From NCBI GenBank assembly GCA_913060675.1, contig CAJXUS010000005.1, positions 60,030 through 124,029 on the forward strand: a stretch of 64,000 nt of DNA, in the 5' to 3' direction. Origin of the DNA: an uncultured Rhodospirillales bacterium (lineage in GTDB: Bacteria; Pseudomonadota; Alphaproteobacteria; Kiloniellales; Kiloniellaceae). Of the stretch, positions 9,471 to 18,500 are shown piece by piece (position 1 is the first letter of the stretch; the number at the start of each line of letters is the position of its first letter). The position numbers and the translations under genes are program-made. The notes under the pieces were generated by a model. The model did not search any database, was not told the origin of the DNA, and saw only the letters and a program-made list of their open reading frames with translations.

Positions 9471-11292
9471 TATGGCAGGGCATTTCTCAAAACATTTTCT
9501 TATGGGGACTGCGTTGACGCTCTCTGCAGGAATTTTTTGTGGAACCGTCGGGGGGATTGTGTTCGGGTTTTCAAGTTCTGCGGTGGCTCAAACGCAGTTA
9601 ATCACCGAGCAGCCGACGACTGTTTTACCTCTGACGGAGACGGCACCTATTGATATTCCAAGTTCATCAATAGAAACCGAAACAATTAGCTCCGGTGGCA
9701 TACAGGTTAACAGTCTGGGCGGGCTTGACTTGGATACGGTTGGAACCCTCGGCCTTGGTCAAGGTGGTTTAGGGTATGATATGTGGCGGCAAAGTTCGCT
9801 CCAAGATGTCTATGCTTTAATTTCACAAATGCCCGTTCGCTATGGCTCGTCAGTTGGGAATTCGCTCGCGCGAAGACTTTTGCTGTCAAGCGCAGGGCGT
9901 CCTTTAGACGATAAACCATTGAAAGCTGACCAGAGTTTACTCTCGCTTCGTATTGAAAAACTAGCTGAACTCGGTGCATATCACGACCTCGAAAACCTCT
10001 TTCAACGCGTACCGTCACGTTCGGATACGGAAAAACAAGCAAAATTACGCAGTGACAGCCTCCTGATGACAGGCAAAAAAAAGGAAGCCTGTCAGGTTAT
10101 TCAAAACATGTCTTCTACTGGGAAAGACAGTTATTGGATTCAGGGGATGATTTATTGTCACTTCCTGGAAAAGAAAATTGATCAGGCTCTTCTTGGGCTG
10201 GACCTTTTGAGCGAAACCGGAGCCGTTGCCGATCCGCTTTTTGATGAGTTGGTTCTGGCAGCTTCTGGTGTCGACGTAAAACTAAGCGGAAATAGTGCAG
10301 GAACTGTAGAGCCTTTGCATTGGGTTTTGTCCCGGATGCCTAACTTGTTGGTTCCTGCCGAATTAGACAATTTTCTAAATCCTGGGGTTCGGTTGTCCCT
10401 TATCGCATCCGAAGATTACCCGCTTGAGCGCAGAATAACTGCAGCAGAAAGTGCGGTCTCTAATGGCGAAATCGATGCGGTTAATCTTGTTAATTTATAC
10501 AGTCGATATGAGTTTGAGCCAGAAGAGCTAGACAGTGTTGTTGGCGGACAAATTAACCGCGAGGGAGCCGAGGCACGGGCGCTTTTCCTTCAGGCCGCAC
10601 AGTTGCAGACGGTACCTGCAGCCCGCGCAGAAATAATCAAGGCAGCGCTTGATCACGCTGAAAATGATGGCCTGTCGCTGTTGATGACACGTTTAATCTC
10701 AGGGCTGGTAAAAGAAATCCCACCTTCTGCAGATCTCACTTGGTTTGCCTTGCCTGCTGGCCGAGTATTGTACGTCACTGGTAATGCACAAAAGGCGGAT
10801 GCCTGGTTGATGCTCGCACGTCAGTATATGTTGAGTGAGCAAACCGCGGCCGCAAGTATAACGGCTCTCTGGCCTTATGCACGTTTGGCTGGTCTACAAG
10901 GTGGAGAACGCTATGGCACACTCAAAGGCTGGGCTTCAGCTCAGGGAGATGTCGGCCCCGAGGTCTTAAATCAGCAACTAGTTCTGCTGCGTAGTTGTAT
11001 GCAGGCGCTGGGCGAAAGTGCGCGATTAAGTTGGGGTGAGCTGGCCTCGCTTGAAATCTCGACACCAGGTTTGGCACCTTCCGCAGCGCTTCTCTATGCG
11101 CTAAAAGATGCCCAAAACGGCAGCCGATTAGCAGAAATTGTGTTGTTGAGTTTAATCATTCTTGGTGAAGAAGGTCCTGGAGATACCCATAGTCTTGCCC
11201 TCAGTAGTGTGGTGGAAGCGCTTTATTCCGTTGGACTCCAAGAAGAAGCAAGAGCACTTGCCATTGAAGCAACGGTGCTCAGCGGTATCTAG
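9451..11292 (+). CDS. Conserved hypothetical exported protein (613 aa)
   Basis: 613 residues from ATG 9451 (AAGG eight bases upstream); a second in-frame ATG is at 9472. The N-terminus has a signal-peptide-like stretch (about 14-46, FLMGTALTLSAGIFCGTVGG... ending SSSAVAQTQ), then a Ser/Thr-rich linker to about residue 95. The rest is mostly helical, Leu/Ala-rich and repeat-like, reminiscent of a TPR-type alpha solenoid, with no enzymatic motif that I recognise. It starts inside the 46-residue gene and ends four bases before xerD, so the three genes look like one operon. Probably a periplasmic or outer-membrane-associated protein of unknown role. Confidence 0.75.
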   Translation: MIALRNSMAGHFSKHFLMGTALTLSAGIFCGTVGGIVFGFSSSAVAQTQLITEQPTTVLPLTETAPIDIPSSSIETETISSGGIQVNSLGGLDLDTVGTLGLGQGGLGYDMWRQSSLQDVYALISQMPVRYGSSVGNSLARRLLLSSAGRPLDDKPLKADQSLLSLRIEKLAELGAYHDLENLFQRVPSRSDTEKQAKLRSDSLLMTGKKKEACQVIQNMSSTGKDSYWIQGMIYCHFLEKKIDQALLGLDLLSETGAVADPLFDELVLAASGVDVKLSGNSAGTVEPLHWVLSRMPNLLVPAELDNFLNPGVRLSLIASEDYPLERRITAAESAVSNGEIDAVNLVNLYSRYEFEPEELDSVVGGQINREGAEARALFLQAAQLQTVPAARAEIIKAALDHAENDGLSLLMTRLISGLVKEIPPSADLTWFALPAGRVLYVTGNAQKADAWLMLARQYMLSEQTAAASITALWPYARLAGLQGGERYGTLKGWASAQGDVGPEVLNQQLVLLRSCMQALGESARLSWGELASLEISTPGLAPSAALLYALKDAQNGSRLAEIVLLSLIILGEEGPGDTHSLALSSVVEALYSVGLQEEARALAIEATVLSGI

Positions 11293-11295
11293 TTC

Positions 11296-12240
11296 ATGTC
11301 AGGCGGAGGTAGTATGCTAGGCGGAGCCAATATTTCTCTCTTTTTGGAAATGATGGCAGCGGAACGAGGAGCAAGTTTAAACACCTTGCAAGCGTATCAA
11401 CGCGACCTCATACGGTTTTCTGATTTTTTGCAAGCTCAGGGGCTAAAGCCTGACCGGGCACAAGCGCTTGATATCAGAAACTATCTTGAGGATTTAACGG
11501 CTGAAGATCTAAGCCCGAGAACTCAAGCTCGACACCTCTCAAGCTTAAAACAATATTTCTTGTTCCTGATGGAAGAAGGACTACGTACAGATAATCCTAT
11601 CGCAGAAATAGATACGCCCAAGATGGGGCAAGCGTTACCCAAATTTCTCTCTGTTGATGATACAGAAAAGTTACTGGCAGCTGCTCGCGATGTTCAGGAC
11701 AAGGAAGGTCTTCGTCTTCATGCTTTGGTTGAGCTACTCTATGCGACTGGGATGCGTGTAACGGAGTTGGTGTCCTTAAAAGTTTCCCAAACACAACGTG
11801 ATCCACGTATCTTAACAGTGCGCGGAAAAGGAAATAAAGAGAGACTTGTCCCGTTGAGCCGGACTGCCAGGAAAGCGCTAGATAGTTATATTGCACAGCG
11901 TAAAAATATTCTGTCTACAAGTGATCAAAAAAATGATCAGGATCCTGGCTGGCTTTTCCCCTCTCGAGGGAAAAGCGGATATTTAACCCGGCATAGAGTT
12001 GGCCAACTTCTAAAAGAACTCGCCATAAAAAGTGGAATTGATCCCAAGAAAATATCGCCCCATATTTTGCGTCATGCTTTTGCAACGCACCTATTAGAGA
12101 ATGGTGCTGACCTTCGATCGGTTCAAAAAATGTTGGGACATTCAGATATTTCGACCACTCAGATATATACCCATGTCTTGCAGGATCGATTGCAACGTCT
12201 TGTTCAAGATCATCATCCCTTATCATCAAAGGGTTCATAG
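11296..12240 (+). CDS. xerD: Site-specific tyrosine recombinase XerD
   Basis: 314 residues. A core-binding SAM-like domain (about 11-105) is followed by the catalytic domain with R154 (TGMRVTELVSL), the beta-hairpin Lys in RGKGNKERLVPL, H256/R259 (SPHILRHAFATHLLENGADL), H282 (MLGHSDISTTQ) and the nucleophile Y291 (IYTH). XerD with XerC resolves chromosome dimers at dif before division. Its place opposite aroK with the small exported genes is the alphaproteobacterial arrangement, so this is the housekeeping XerD, not a phage integrase. Confidence 0.93.
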   Translation: MSGGGSMLGGANISLFLEMMAAERGASLNTLQAYQRDLIRFSDFLQAQGLKPDRAQALDIRNYLEDLTAEDLSPRTQARHLSSLKQYFLFLMEEGLRTDNPIAEIDTPKMGQALPKFLSVDDTEKLLAAARDVQDKEGLRLHALVELLYATGMRVTELVSLKVSQTQRDPRILTVRGKGNKERLVPLSRTARKALDSYIAQRKNILSTSDQKNDQDPGWLFPSRGKSGYLTRHRVGQLLKELAIKSGIDPKKISPHILRHAFATHLLENGADLRSVQKMLGHSDISTTQIYTHVLQDRLQRLVQDHHPLSSKGS

Positions 12241-12428
12241 CTTCACGTTGTGATTCTCCCGCAATTTTATTTATCGTCTCCTGTGGCTTTGTTGTCTCTA
12301 CTTATCTTCCCAAGCCGAATGTATTTTTGACTGTTTAGTTGACAGATCAAATAACTGAGGTCACAGTTTATGCTGCAGTGCACAATGGCGATAGAATGCA
12401 CAATTAAAATATAACGAGGGAGCAAGCA

Positions 12429-13418
12429 ATGAGCTTTATGATTCCAGAAGAGGCGACATCTCGATTAAATCGCAGTGAACTTGCGGTACCAGGAAGTAAC
12501 ACAGTTTTGTTTGAAAAGGCAGCTGCGTCCAAAGCTGATGTCATTTTCCTTGATCTTGAAGATGCCGTTGCTCCCGATGATAAAGAGCAAGCGCGAAAGA
12601 ACGTGATCGAGGCCATCAACGATATCGATTGGGGAACCAAAACACTGTCTGTCCGGATTAATGGGCTAGACACACCCTATATGTACCGAGATGTAATCGA
12701 TGTAATGGAACAGGCGGGTGATCGTATTGACCTTTTCATGATCCCAAAGGTTGGAACAGCTTCCGACGTCTATGCCATTGATATGCTTTGTACACAGATT
12801 GAAGCTGCCAAGAGCCGTAAAAAACGGGTTGGCTTTGAAATGATCATTGAAACGGCATTGGGAATGCAGAATATCAATGAAATTGCCGCGGCATCCAAAC
12901 GAAATGAGAGCCTCCACTTTGGCGTTGCCGATTATGCGGCCTCCACCAAAGCGCGAACCACAGGTATCGGCGGTCCTAATCCTATGTACGGGGTTTTAAC
13001 CGATATTGATGGCGATACTCCACGCGATTTTCATTGGGGTGATATGTGGCACTATGCGATTGCTCGTATGGTTGTCGCCGCCCGTGCCAATGGACTGCGC
13101 CCTATCGATGGTCCCTTTGGTGATTACTCTGATCCAGCAGGGTTTAAGGCTCAGGCAAATCGTGCTGCAATACTTGGCTGCGAAGGTAAATGGGCAATCC
13201 ATCCAAGCCAGATTGGAATTGCGAATGAGGTGAACAGTCCTTCGGAAGCTGAAGTGACCAAGGCCAACCGTATACTTGAAGCCATGGAGCAAGCTCAGCG
13301 CGAAGGCAAGGGTGCGGTTTCTCTCGATGGCCGTTTAATCGATATTGCCTCTATCCGTCAGGCAACAGTACTTGTCGAAAAAGCAAAAGAAATTGCCGTT
13401 GCCGAGTTAAGTGCATAA
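12429..13418 (+). CDS. HpcH/HpaI aldolase-family CoA ester lyase (malyl-CoA lyase type)
   Basis: 329 residues. LAVPGSNTVLFEKAAASKADVIFLDLEDAVAPDDK, the Arg in SVRINGLDT, the metal-binding E in GFEMIIETALGMQN and FGVADYAAS identify a citrate-lyase beta-like / L-malyl-CoA lyase family enzyme. The long form, with GIGGPNPMYGVLTDIDG and the C-terminal cap, fits L-malyl-CoA/beta-methylmalyl-CoA lyase (Mcl1), which cleaves malyl-CoA to glyoxylate and acetyl-CoA, as used in the ethylmalonyl-CoA pathway. The assignment within the family is by resemblance only. A good ribosome binding site (CGAGGGAG) precedes the ATG. Confidence 0.85.
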   Translation: MSFMIPEEATSRLNRSELAVPGSNTVLFEKAAASKADVIFLDLEDAVAPDDKEQARKNVIEAINDIDWGTKTLSVRINGLDTPYMYRDVIDVMEQAGDRIDLFMIPKVGTASDVYAIDMLCTQIEAAKSRKKRVGFEMIIETALGMQNINEIAAASKRNESLHFGVADYAASTKARTTGIGGPNPMYGVLTDIDGDTPRDFHWGDMWHYAIARMVVAARANGLRPIDGPFGDYSDPAGFKAQANRAAILGCEGKWAIHPSQIGIANEVNSPSEAEVTKANRILEAMEQAQREGKGAVSLDGRLIDIASIRQATVLVEKAKEIAVAELSA

Positions 13419-13447
13419 TCGGTTACTCAAGACATTTAACTTTTTGG

Positions 13448-13475
13448 CACAGGCGGTTCATCGAAGCCGCCTGTG
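13448..13475 (+). terminator. Hairpin after the CoA ester lyase gene
   Basis: A perfect 9-bp stem (CACAGGCGG / CCGCCTGTG) with a 10-nt loop, 30 bp after the stop codon. There is no immediate U-tract; TTTTTT comes about 17 bases later. A likely transcript end or 3' stabilising hairpin. Confidence 0.5.
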
Positions 13476-13626
13476 GTTGGGCTTGTATGGTTTTTTCTTT
13501 GACTAAAGAGCTAAAACCTCGCTCAGGACCATTTTTCTATACTGGAACTTGAATATCTTCTTTTGCAGAGCATCATTCTTTACTATATTTGTTGACTGAA
13601 TTTGACTTTGTGATAGACAACGCTTC

Positions 13627-14583
13627 ATGCAAAATTTCCTAGATTTCGAAAAACCAATCGCCGAGCTCGCAGGCAAGATTGAAGGCTTGCGACATTTGTC
13701 CGACAGCAGCAGTGATGTGAACATCGCTGATGAAGTTTCCAAACTGGAAGCTAAAGCGGACAAATTGTTGCGCCAAACTTACACCAAGCTCAGCGCATGG
13801 CAGAAGACACTTGTGGCACGTCACCCTGACCGCCCACATTGCAAAGATTACATTGCGCACCTGATAGAGGATTATACCCCTCTTGCAGGAGATCGCGCCT
13901 TTGCCGAAGATTTTGCTATTCTTGGGGGCATTGGCCGCTTTCGTGGGCAGTCTGTGGTATTGATTGGCCAAGAAAAGGGCGCGGACATGCATAGCCGGGT
14001 CAAGCATAACTTTGGTATGGCGCGCCCAGAAGGTTACCGTAAGGCTCAACGCCTAATGGATCTGGCCGAACGTTTTAATCTTCCAGTGATTACATTGATT
14101 GATACAGCTGGTGCCTATCCTGGTGTCGGTGCTGAAGAACGTGGCCAGTCAGAAGCGATTGCCCGTAGTATTGAAAAATGTCTTGCGATCAAGGTTCCCT
14201 TAATCTCAGCCGTCATTGGCGAAGGTGGTTCTGGTGGGGCGATTGCACTTGCTGCTGCTAATACGGTTCTTATGCTTGAGCACTCAATCTATTCTGTGAT
14301 TTCACCTGAAGGCTGCGCCTCCATTCTCTGGCGCTCTGGGGATCAGGCAAAAGAAGCCGCTGAAGCTCTCAAGTTGACGGCCCAGGATCTTGAGACTCTA
14401 GGTGTGATCGATGAGGTGATTACCGAACCTATGGGTGGAGCTCACAGAGCTAAAGAAGATAGTATGAACGCCCTTGGTGATAGCATTGAAAATCACCTCA
14501 AAGGACTTATGGAATTTGACGGGGCAGAGCTCCGCCAGAAACGCCGCGATAAGTTTCTTGAGATGGGTCAGAACGGCCTTTAA
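13627..14583 (+). CDS. accA: Acetyl-CoA carboxylase carboxyltransferase subunit alpha
   Basis: 318 residues, normal AccA length. [24 protein letters not shown], the helical [23 protein letters not shown] segment, and the crotonase-like core with [37 protein letters not shown] and [14 protein letters not shown] are characteristic. With AccD it transfers carboxyl from biotin on AccB to acetyl-CoA, making malonyl-CoA for fatty acid synthesis. It stands alone here, is followed by a strong terminator, and accD is not in the window. Confidence 0.97.
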   Translation: MQNFLDFEKPIAELAGKIEGLRHLSDSSSDVNIADEVSKLEAKADKLLRQTYTKLSAWQKTLVARHPDRPHCKDYIAHLIEDYTPLAGDRAFAEDFAILGGIGRFRGQSVVLIGQEKGADMHSRVKHNFGMARPEGYRKAQRLMDLAERFNLPVITLIDTAGAYPGVGAEERGQSEAIARSIEKCLAIKVPLISAVIGEGGSGGAIALAAANTVLMLEHSIYSVISPEGCASILWRSGDQAKEAAEALKLTAQDLETLGVIDEVITEPMGGAHRAKEDSMNALGDSIENHLKGLMEFDGAELRQKRRDKFLEMGQNGL

Positions 14584-14644
14584 AGGCTATACTTTTATAT
14601 GAATACAAAAAGGGCAGCTCCATGAGTTACCCTTGAACTCAGAC

Positions 14645-14676
14645 AAACCCCGTCATAATTGATGGGGTTTTGTTTT
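14645..14676 (+). terminator. Rho-independent terminator of accA
   Basis: An 11-bp stem (AAACCCCGTCA / TGATGGGGTTT, one G-T wobble) with a TAAT loop, followed by TGTTTTG, 61 bp after the accA stop. Confidence 0.85.
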
Positions 14677-14762
14677 GTCCTAAGAAGTCGCGATTAAAAG
14701 TTATTTTGGCTTTAGGATTATTGGTGATGTCCACAAGCGAGCCTGATAGCTTTGGCAGGATA

Positions 14763-15075
14763 TTAGGTGTTGGATGCCCCTCCCTCCGATAAAAGCTTAA
14801 TCCGTGCCAGGATGAGGGCGATTTTGTTCATATTCTGGGCCGCAGCGCAGTGAGAAAATATTGCTCTTTTACCTTGGCTAGGCCGCGTAACCGGGCGTAG
14901 CGACGACTGTTTTTGGCTAGTTGTTTGACGTCGGAAAATTAGCGCTCCATGATTTTACGGCCTTGCCTGATAGGGGGAGTTGGTTTCGATTGATCTGGTC
15001 TTTGGTGTCCTTCCAAACATGACGAGGCACGACCCTTTAGTGGTTGGAGCAGCTCGTACATTGATCCAGAAAGGC
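14763..15075 (-). pseudogene. Decayed IS1182-like transposase, C-terminal fragment
   Basis: No intact frame, but the minus strand gives the end of an IS1182/IS5-type DDE transposase: RHVWKDTKDQINRNQLPLSGK, then MER(stop)FSDVKQL, SRRYARLRGLAKVKEQYF and, after a frame change, AAQNMNKIALILARIKLLSEG, ending at TAA 14763. The signature ER.F.D.KQL...RYAR.RGL.KV.EQ is that of the family. A premature stop, a frameshift and the missing N-terminal two thirds show it is dead. Stops continue upstream of it (toward 15110). It lies between the accA terminator and the adhesin upstream region. Confidence 0.8.
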
Positions 15076-15139
15076 TAGATTTTGCACGGTTCATCCTATG
15101 ATATCAGCTGTTCGGATGAAGTGAGCATCATTATTCGGG

Positions 15140-15183
15140 CAAATATCTCTGTCACACTCCCCAAATATCTCTGTCACGCTCCC
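15140..15183 (+). repeat. 22-bp tandem repeat, two copies
   Basis: Two head-to-tail 22-bp units (15140-15161 and 15162-15183), each reading CAAATATCTCTGTCAC then A or G then CTCCC; they differ at this one base only. They sit just beyond the transposase remnant and may be terminal repeats of a lost insertion sequence. Their role is unknown. Confidence 0.75.
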
Positions 15184-15592
15184 AGTGCATCAGTGGTCCT
15201 TAAGTTGAGGTTATTCTTGTAATTCTCATTGTCGCGCGGGTAATTTGAATTCAATGAGTGAAATTTTCTTTAAGTAAATATTGTTTATATTTAAGTATTT
15301 ATCTATCTAAATTAAATAGTCATTATTTTATTAAAATGATAAAAATTTTATTTTGTATTACGGTTAATAAAATATTTAAAAAATGGTGTTTTGGTGAAGT
15401 GTTCATGTGTTATTCAACCATTGATAATGTTATTTTGTTGAAAATCATACATAAGTATGTCGTAAAATTAATATAAATTCTATATAAAATTTTATTTACT
15501 GTTATGATTATTTCATCATTTTCCTCAACCGTGGCCTGACTGTGATTGCCTGAGGGGGCAGAGCCAGTATTTAGGAGCCCGAGGAGGCTAAA
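15184..15592 (+). promoter_or_regulatory. AT-rich upstream region of the giant adhesin
   Basis: About 410 bp without a credible gene. From about 15255 to 15530 it is extremely AT-rich with long A/T runs, unlike its flanks, then becomes GC-richer over the last 60 bp. The adhesin start has a very strong ribosome binding site (GAGGAGG, eight bases from the ATG). Such AT-rich tracts in front of large surface-protein genes are often bound by xenogeneic silencers; that is inference here. Exact promoter elements cannot be chosen because AT-rich hexamers are too many. Confidence 0.55.
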
Positions 15593-18500
15593 ATGTCAGA
15601 ATCAAACATTCCACGTAATCCTGGTAACGAAACCCCTGATTCCTCTGTGAACGAAGTTTCAACTGAGATGGTTACCGAAACTGTCTTGTCGATAGGACAA
15701 GAAGCAACGGATGTGCCTGTCAATATCCCGGATTTAGGGTCTTCACAAACAATCGCGACCCAAGCGGGGCAGAGGCTATTATTAAATTTTGATGCTACTC
15801 AAGCAGCTGCGGCGGTTGATGGACAAAATTTAATTTTAAACTTTGATATCGATGGGGATGGAATCCCAGAAAGTAGTATTCTATTTGAAAATTTAGCGGG
15901 TGATTTTCCTGAAGGAAATGCACCACTCCTCATTATTGATGGCACCGAAGTTGCAGCAGATCAGCTTATTAATTTGGTACTCGCGCAAGCCGGTGAACTT
16001 CCCTTAGAAACAGCAGCAGGCGCTGGTGCTGGTCCAGCAGGCGGTGGCGGTAGCACCTATAATGATGATCTTGGTGGTGCTATTGATCTATTAAATGCAC
16101 AAGGTGTGTTAGGTGAGACTGAATTAGAATTTGGTCTTTTAGAGGGCCAAGAAGACATAACTGACCCTGCTAATGGTACCTTTACAGTAACTTTTGTTAC
16201 GACGACAACGGATGTTTCGGGTAATGAGCTGGGCGGTATTTCAGGAACCTTTGCTGGCGGCTTTGAAGACTGGCTTCCAAATCAAAATCTCCCAGGGGGT
16301 GATCAATATAAAGATGATGATCCTTTTGTTGGTGGTGAAGGTGGTGAAGGTGGCGAAGAACCTGTATTAGAATTTGCCGCAGCCCCTATGCAGGTCATTT
16401 TCACCTTTGTACCAGAAGATAACGAAACTCTTGATTCAGTAACACTGAATGAACTGCCAGATGGCGCCCGCCTCTTTATAGGAGGATCAGATTTTAGTGA
16501 CGAATATACTGGGACCTTCCCAGTAACTCTGTCACCTGATGACCTAGGTGATGTGTATATATTACCACCGCCAGACTCAGATGAAGATATTATTGTTACT
16601 GGTACAGCGGCAATTACAGATCCTGATTCAGGTGATTCCGCTACTCTTCCTTTTAGTGCTGAAGCCATTATTGATGCGGTTGCAGATATGCCATTGTTGT
16701 CTCTCGGTCGGGTTAAATGTGACGATGGTGGAGAAGGTGGGGAAGATTCTTCTGGAAATTTACCCGATATTCAAATCAACAAAGGCGGTGATGACGATAG
16801 CGCGGTTTATCTTAGTGGCGGTGAAAATGGTATAGTTGATGAAGAGAGTGTCATCAAATTACCGATAAATGCCGAACTTTGTGATAAAGACGGCTCCGAA
16901 ACTCTAACTCTTGTTCTCTCAGGTGTACCTGCCGGATTTACCGTGAACGAAGACTGTACTTGCCTTCCTGATGGCTGGGAAATTTTTGGCCCGATAACTG
17001 TAAGTGATAGCCCGGGCGGAGAAGGGGGCGAAGAAACCCTTTTGGATAGCGATGATGATTTTGTACAGTATATCCTTCGCTACACGGGTGAGCTTCCTGA
17101 TCCCGATGCACCTGATCTCGATCCTTCTGAGACGGAAGATTTTACTACTTTTGATGGTATTGTCGCTTTTAATACCAATGATTACACAACTACCGGTGTC
17201 GATGTTGAAGGCGGTGAGGGTGGCGAGCACCCTTATCCTGTTATAACAGATGGTCCAACAAAATTATTGGATAATGGTACTGAAGATGGTGGTCGTTATG
17301 AAGATGGCCCAACCCATACAAATGGTCCTGTTGTTATCACTGTGCAAGCTATCGCCGAAGAGCAAGAAACTGATATCGGCACGGATGAACTAACACTGGA
17401 CAACAATACAGCTTTTGCTGAGAGCAGTTTTGTTTTTGATATTCAGGAAGACATCCCTGAAATTGATACCAAAATCGCCATTCACATTGATGAGACAGAC
17501 GGTGACCAGACTAATGCAGAAGAAAGGGTAACAAATGATGTTGCTGGTGTTTCTGAAGCACAAAGTCACCTTGCTGGTGTTATGGGAGATGACGGCGTTA
17601 GCCCTCCTGATGCAATCAGCCAAGGCTTCAGACCTATTAGTGATGGTTTAAATCTCTTTACTGATGGATCAAACGATGAAGCTGATGGATCTGATGGACC
17701 TGGTGATACAGATAGCCCTTCAAGCCCAAGTTTCTCTCCTCCAGATGATCTCGAAGATATTCGTTTTATTGACTATTACGGTCAATATAGCGGTGTTAAC
17801 ACTACTGATGGATCGCCTATTTATCTCTATTCCTCTTCCTCAGATCCATCAGTAGTTTATGGTCGGACATCAGGCGATAGTGGCGAACTTGCGTTTGTTG
17901 TTACCATCGGATCAGACCTTCTTAATGATGAGAACGACATCGATATCTACATCGAACAATACGAGTCATTAGAACATCCTGATACAAAAGATCATGATGA
18001 AACCATCAACTTTAAACTTAACTATTACGCCATAGATGATGAAGGGGATGAAAGCGAAATTGGCCAATTGAAAATTAAGGTTGACGATGATGGTCCTTCG
18101 GTTGAGCTCACCCATGATCGTGGAGCCAAGTTTATTCTTGATGAGAGTCTAGGTTATGATCCCGATGATCCTAATGCTGACGACGAAACGCACCCTGACG
18201 CTAATCCAGATGCGATTGGTTATGCCGCTCTTGCTGGCGATAGCTTCTTTGATATCTTTGTTGATCCCGGCGCTGATGACGAAAAATCACGCGTTTTCAA
18301 ACTGACTTTGAAAAAAGGTTCTACAGGCTTAACTGATACCGAAAGTGGTGAGGAGGTTGTTCTCTCTAAAGACGGTGGTGATATCGTTGGTATGGCAGAT
18401 GGGGAAGAAGTATTCCGCATTTCTGTGGATCCAACAAATGGGGATGTCGAGATCAATCAATTCCGAGCACTTGTTCATGACGACCCAGCTGATCATGACC

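Noticed and set aside
11296..12240. Tyrosine recombinase as phage or island integrase
   Set aside because: It has XerD length and motifs and sits in the conserved alphaproteobacterial context; no attachment site or phage gene is near.
15258..15476. 72-codon frame in the AT-rich region before the adhesin
   Set aside because: Composition follows the AT-rich DNA (Ile, Lys, Tyr, Phe), with no ribosome binding site and no similarity; probably chance.
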